DNA of 6,367 nucleotides from positions 1 through 6,367 of the forward strand of contig CAMDHB010000215.1 in the NCBI GenBank assembly GCA_945897655.1, read 5' to 3'. Position numbers and translations under genes: made by a program. The DNA is from Pseudorhodobacter antarcticus. Lineage in GTDB: Bacteria > Pseudomonadota > Alphaproteobacteria > Rhodobacterales > Rhodobacteraceae. Positions 6,286-6,367 of the stretch are shown here, piece by piece; within the stretch, counting starts at the first letter, position 1; each line of letters begins with the position of its first letter. Under the pieces are notes generated by a model, which worked only from the letters and a program-made list of their open reading frames with translations, made no database searches and was not told the origin of the DNA.

Positions 6286-6367
6286 ACTGCGCCGCCCTGT
6301 CCAGCATCCGCCGCAACTGAGGCGGCAGGCGGGCCGGCTGGCCACTGTCCAAAAGACAAACCAACAC
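6284..6367 (-). CDS. C-terminal end of an upstream gene, possibly a YbgC-type acyl-CoA thioesterase
   Basis: A frame open to the right edge ends at TGA (6286-6284), 10 nt before the oxidoreductase start. Only 27 residues are visible, reading VLVCLLDSGQPARLPPQLRR and then seven more. A beta strand carrying VC-L-D, then a G-x-P-x-R-L-P turn and a short basic helix, resembles the C-terminus of hot-dog-fold (4HBT) thioesterases. The Tol-associated member YbgC commonly heads tol-pal clusters, which makes this attractive. The call rests on a short tail and on context, so the family is tentative; that the frame is a real gene end is better supported by the spacing and the ribosome site overlap. Confidence 0.45.
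   Translation of the reverse strand: MLVCLLDSGQPARLPPQLRRMLDRAAQ

Noticed and set aside
1..6367. An undescribed system in the window
   Set aside because: Every gene that can be read in full belongs to a known family, and the order tolQ-tolR-tolA-tolB-pal-cpoB is the standard one. I saw no mobile element, RNA gene, array or orphan frame that would support a new system.

Overview
The window carries the Tol-Pal cell-envelope operon of an alphaproteobacterium, with every gene on the minus strand, so transcription runs from high to low coordinates. A Rhodobacterales (Roseobacter-like) host is suggested by three things. The base composition is high in GC. TolR starts with a short, very basic glycine/arginine segment. 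TolA has a long Pro/Glu-rich linker and a C-terminus with a DGF-LPPEKYD-W motif. The taxonomic call is an inference from remembered family features, not from a search.

Layout in transcription order, from the right edge: (1) 6367-6284, the last 27 codons of an upstream gene whose tail looks like a YbgC-type acyl-CoA thioesterase (tentative); (2) 6273-5128, a complete FMN-dependent alpha-hydroxy-acid dehydrogenase of the LldD/glycolate oxidase family; (3) 5127-5000, a 128-nt gap with a weak promoter candidate and two short inverted repeats; (4) tolQ 4999-4304; (5) tolR 4302-3808; (6) tolA 3807-2563; (7) tolB 2533-1196; (8) an 88-nt gap; (9) pal 1107-547; (10) cpoB (ybgF) from 542, running off the left edge after its first TPR helix.

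The genes work together as follows. TolQ and TolR form the proton-driven inner-membrane motor. TolA spans the periplasm and carries the force. TolB is the soluble periplasmic beta-propeller that binds Pal. Pal is the outer-membrane lipoprotein that binds peptidoglycan. CpoB is the periplasmic partner that links Tol to peptidoglycan synthesis. Together they constrict the outer membrane at division and maintain envelope integrity. tolQ to tolA are almost fused (gaps of 1 and 0 nt), which points to translational coupling. The oxidoreductase in front of tolQ has no known Tol role and is probably a neighbour rather than a component.

I found no mobile element, CRISPR array, tRNA or rRNA, and no evidence of an undescribed system. 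The points most worth a second look are an unusual Ser in the FMN-phosphate motif of the oxidoreductase, the three 18-residue repeats and TonB-like linker in TolA, and the cysteine pairs in Pal and CpoB.
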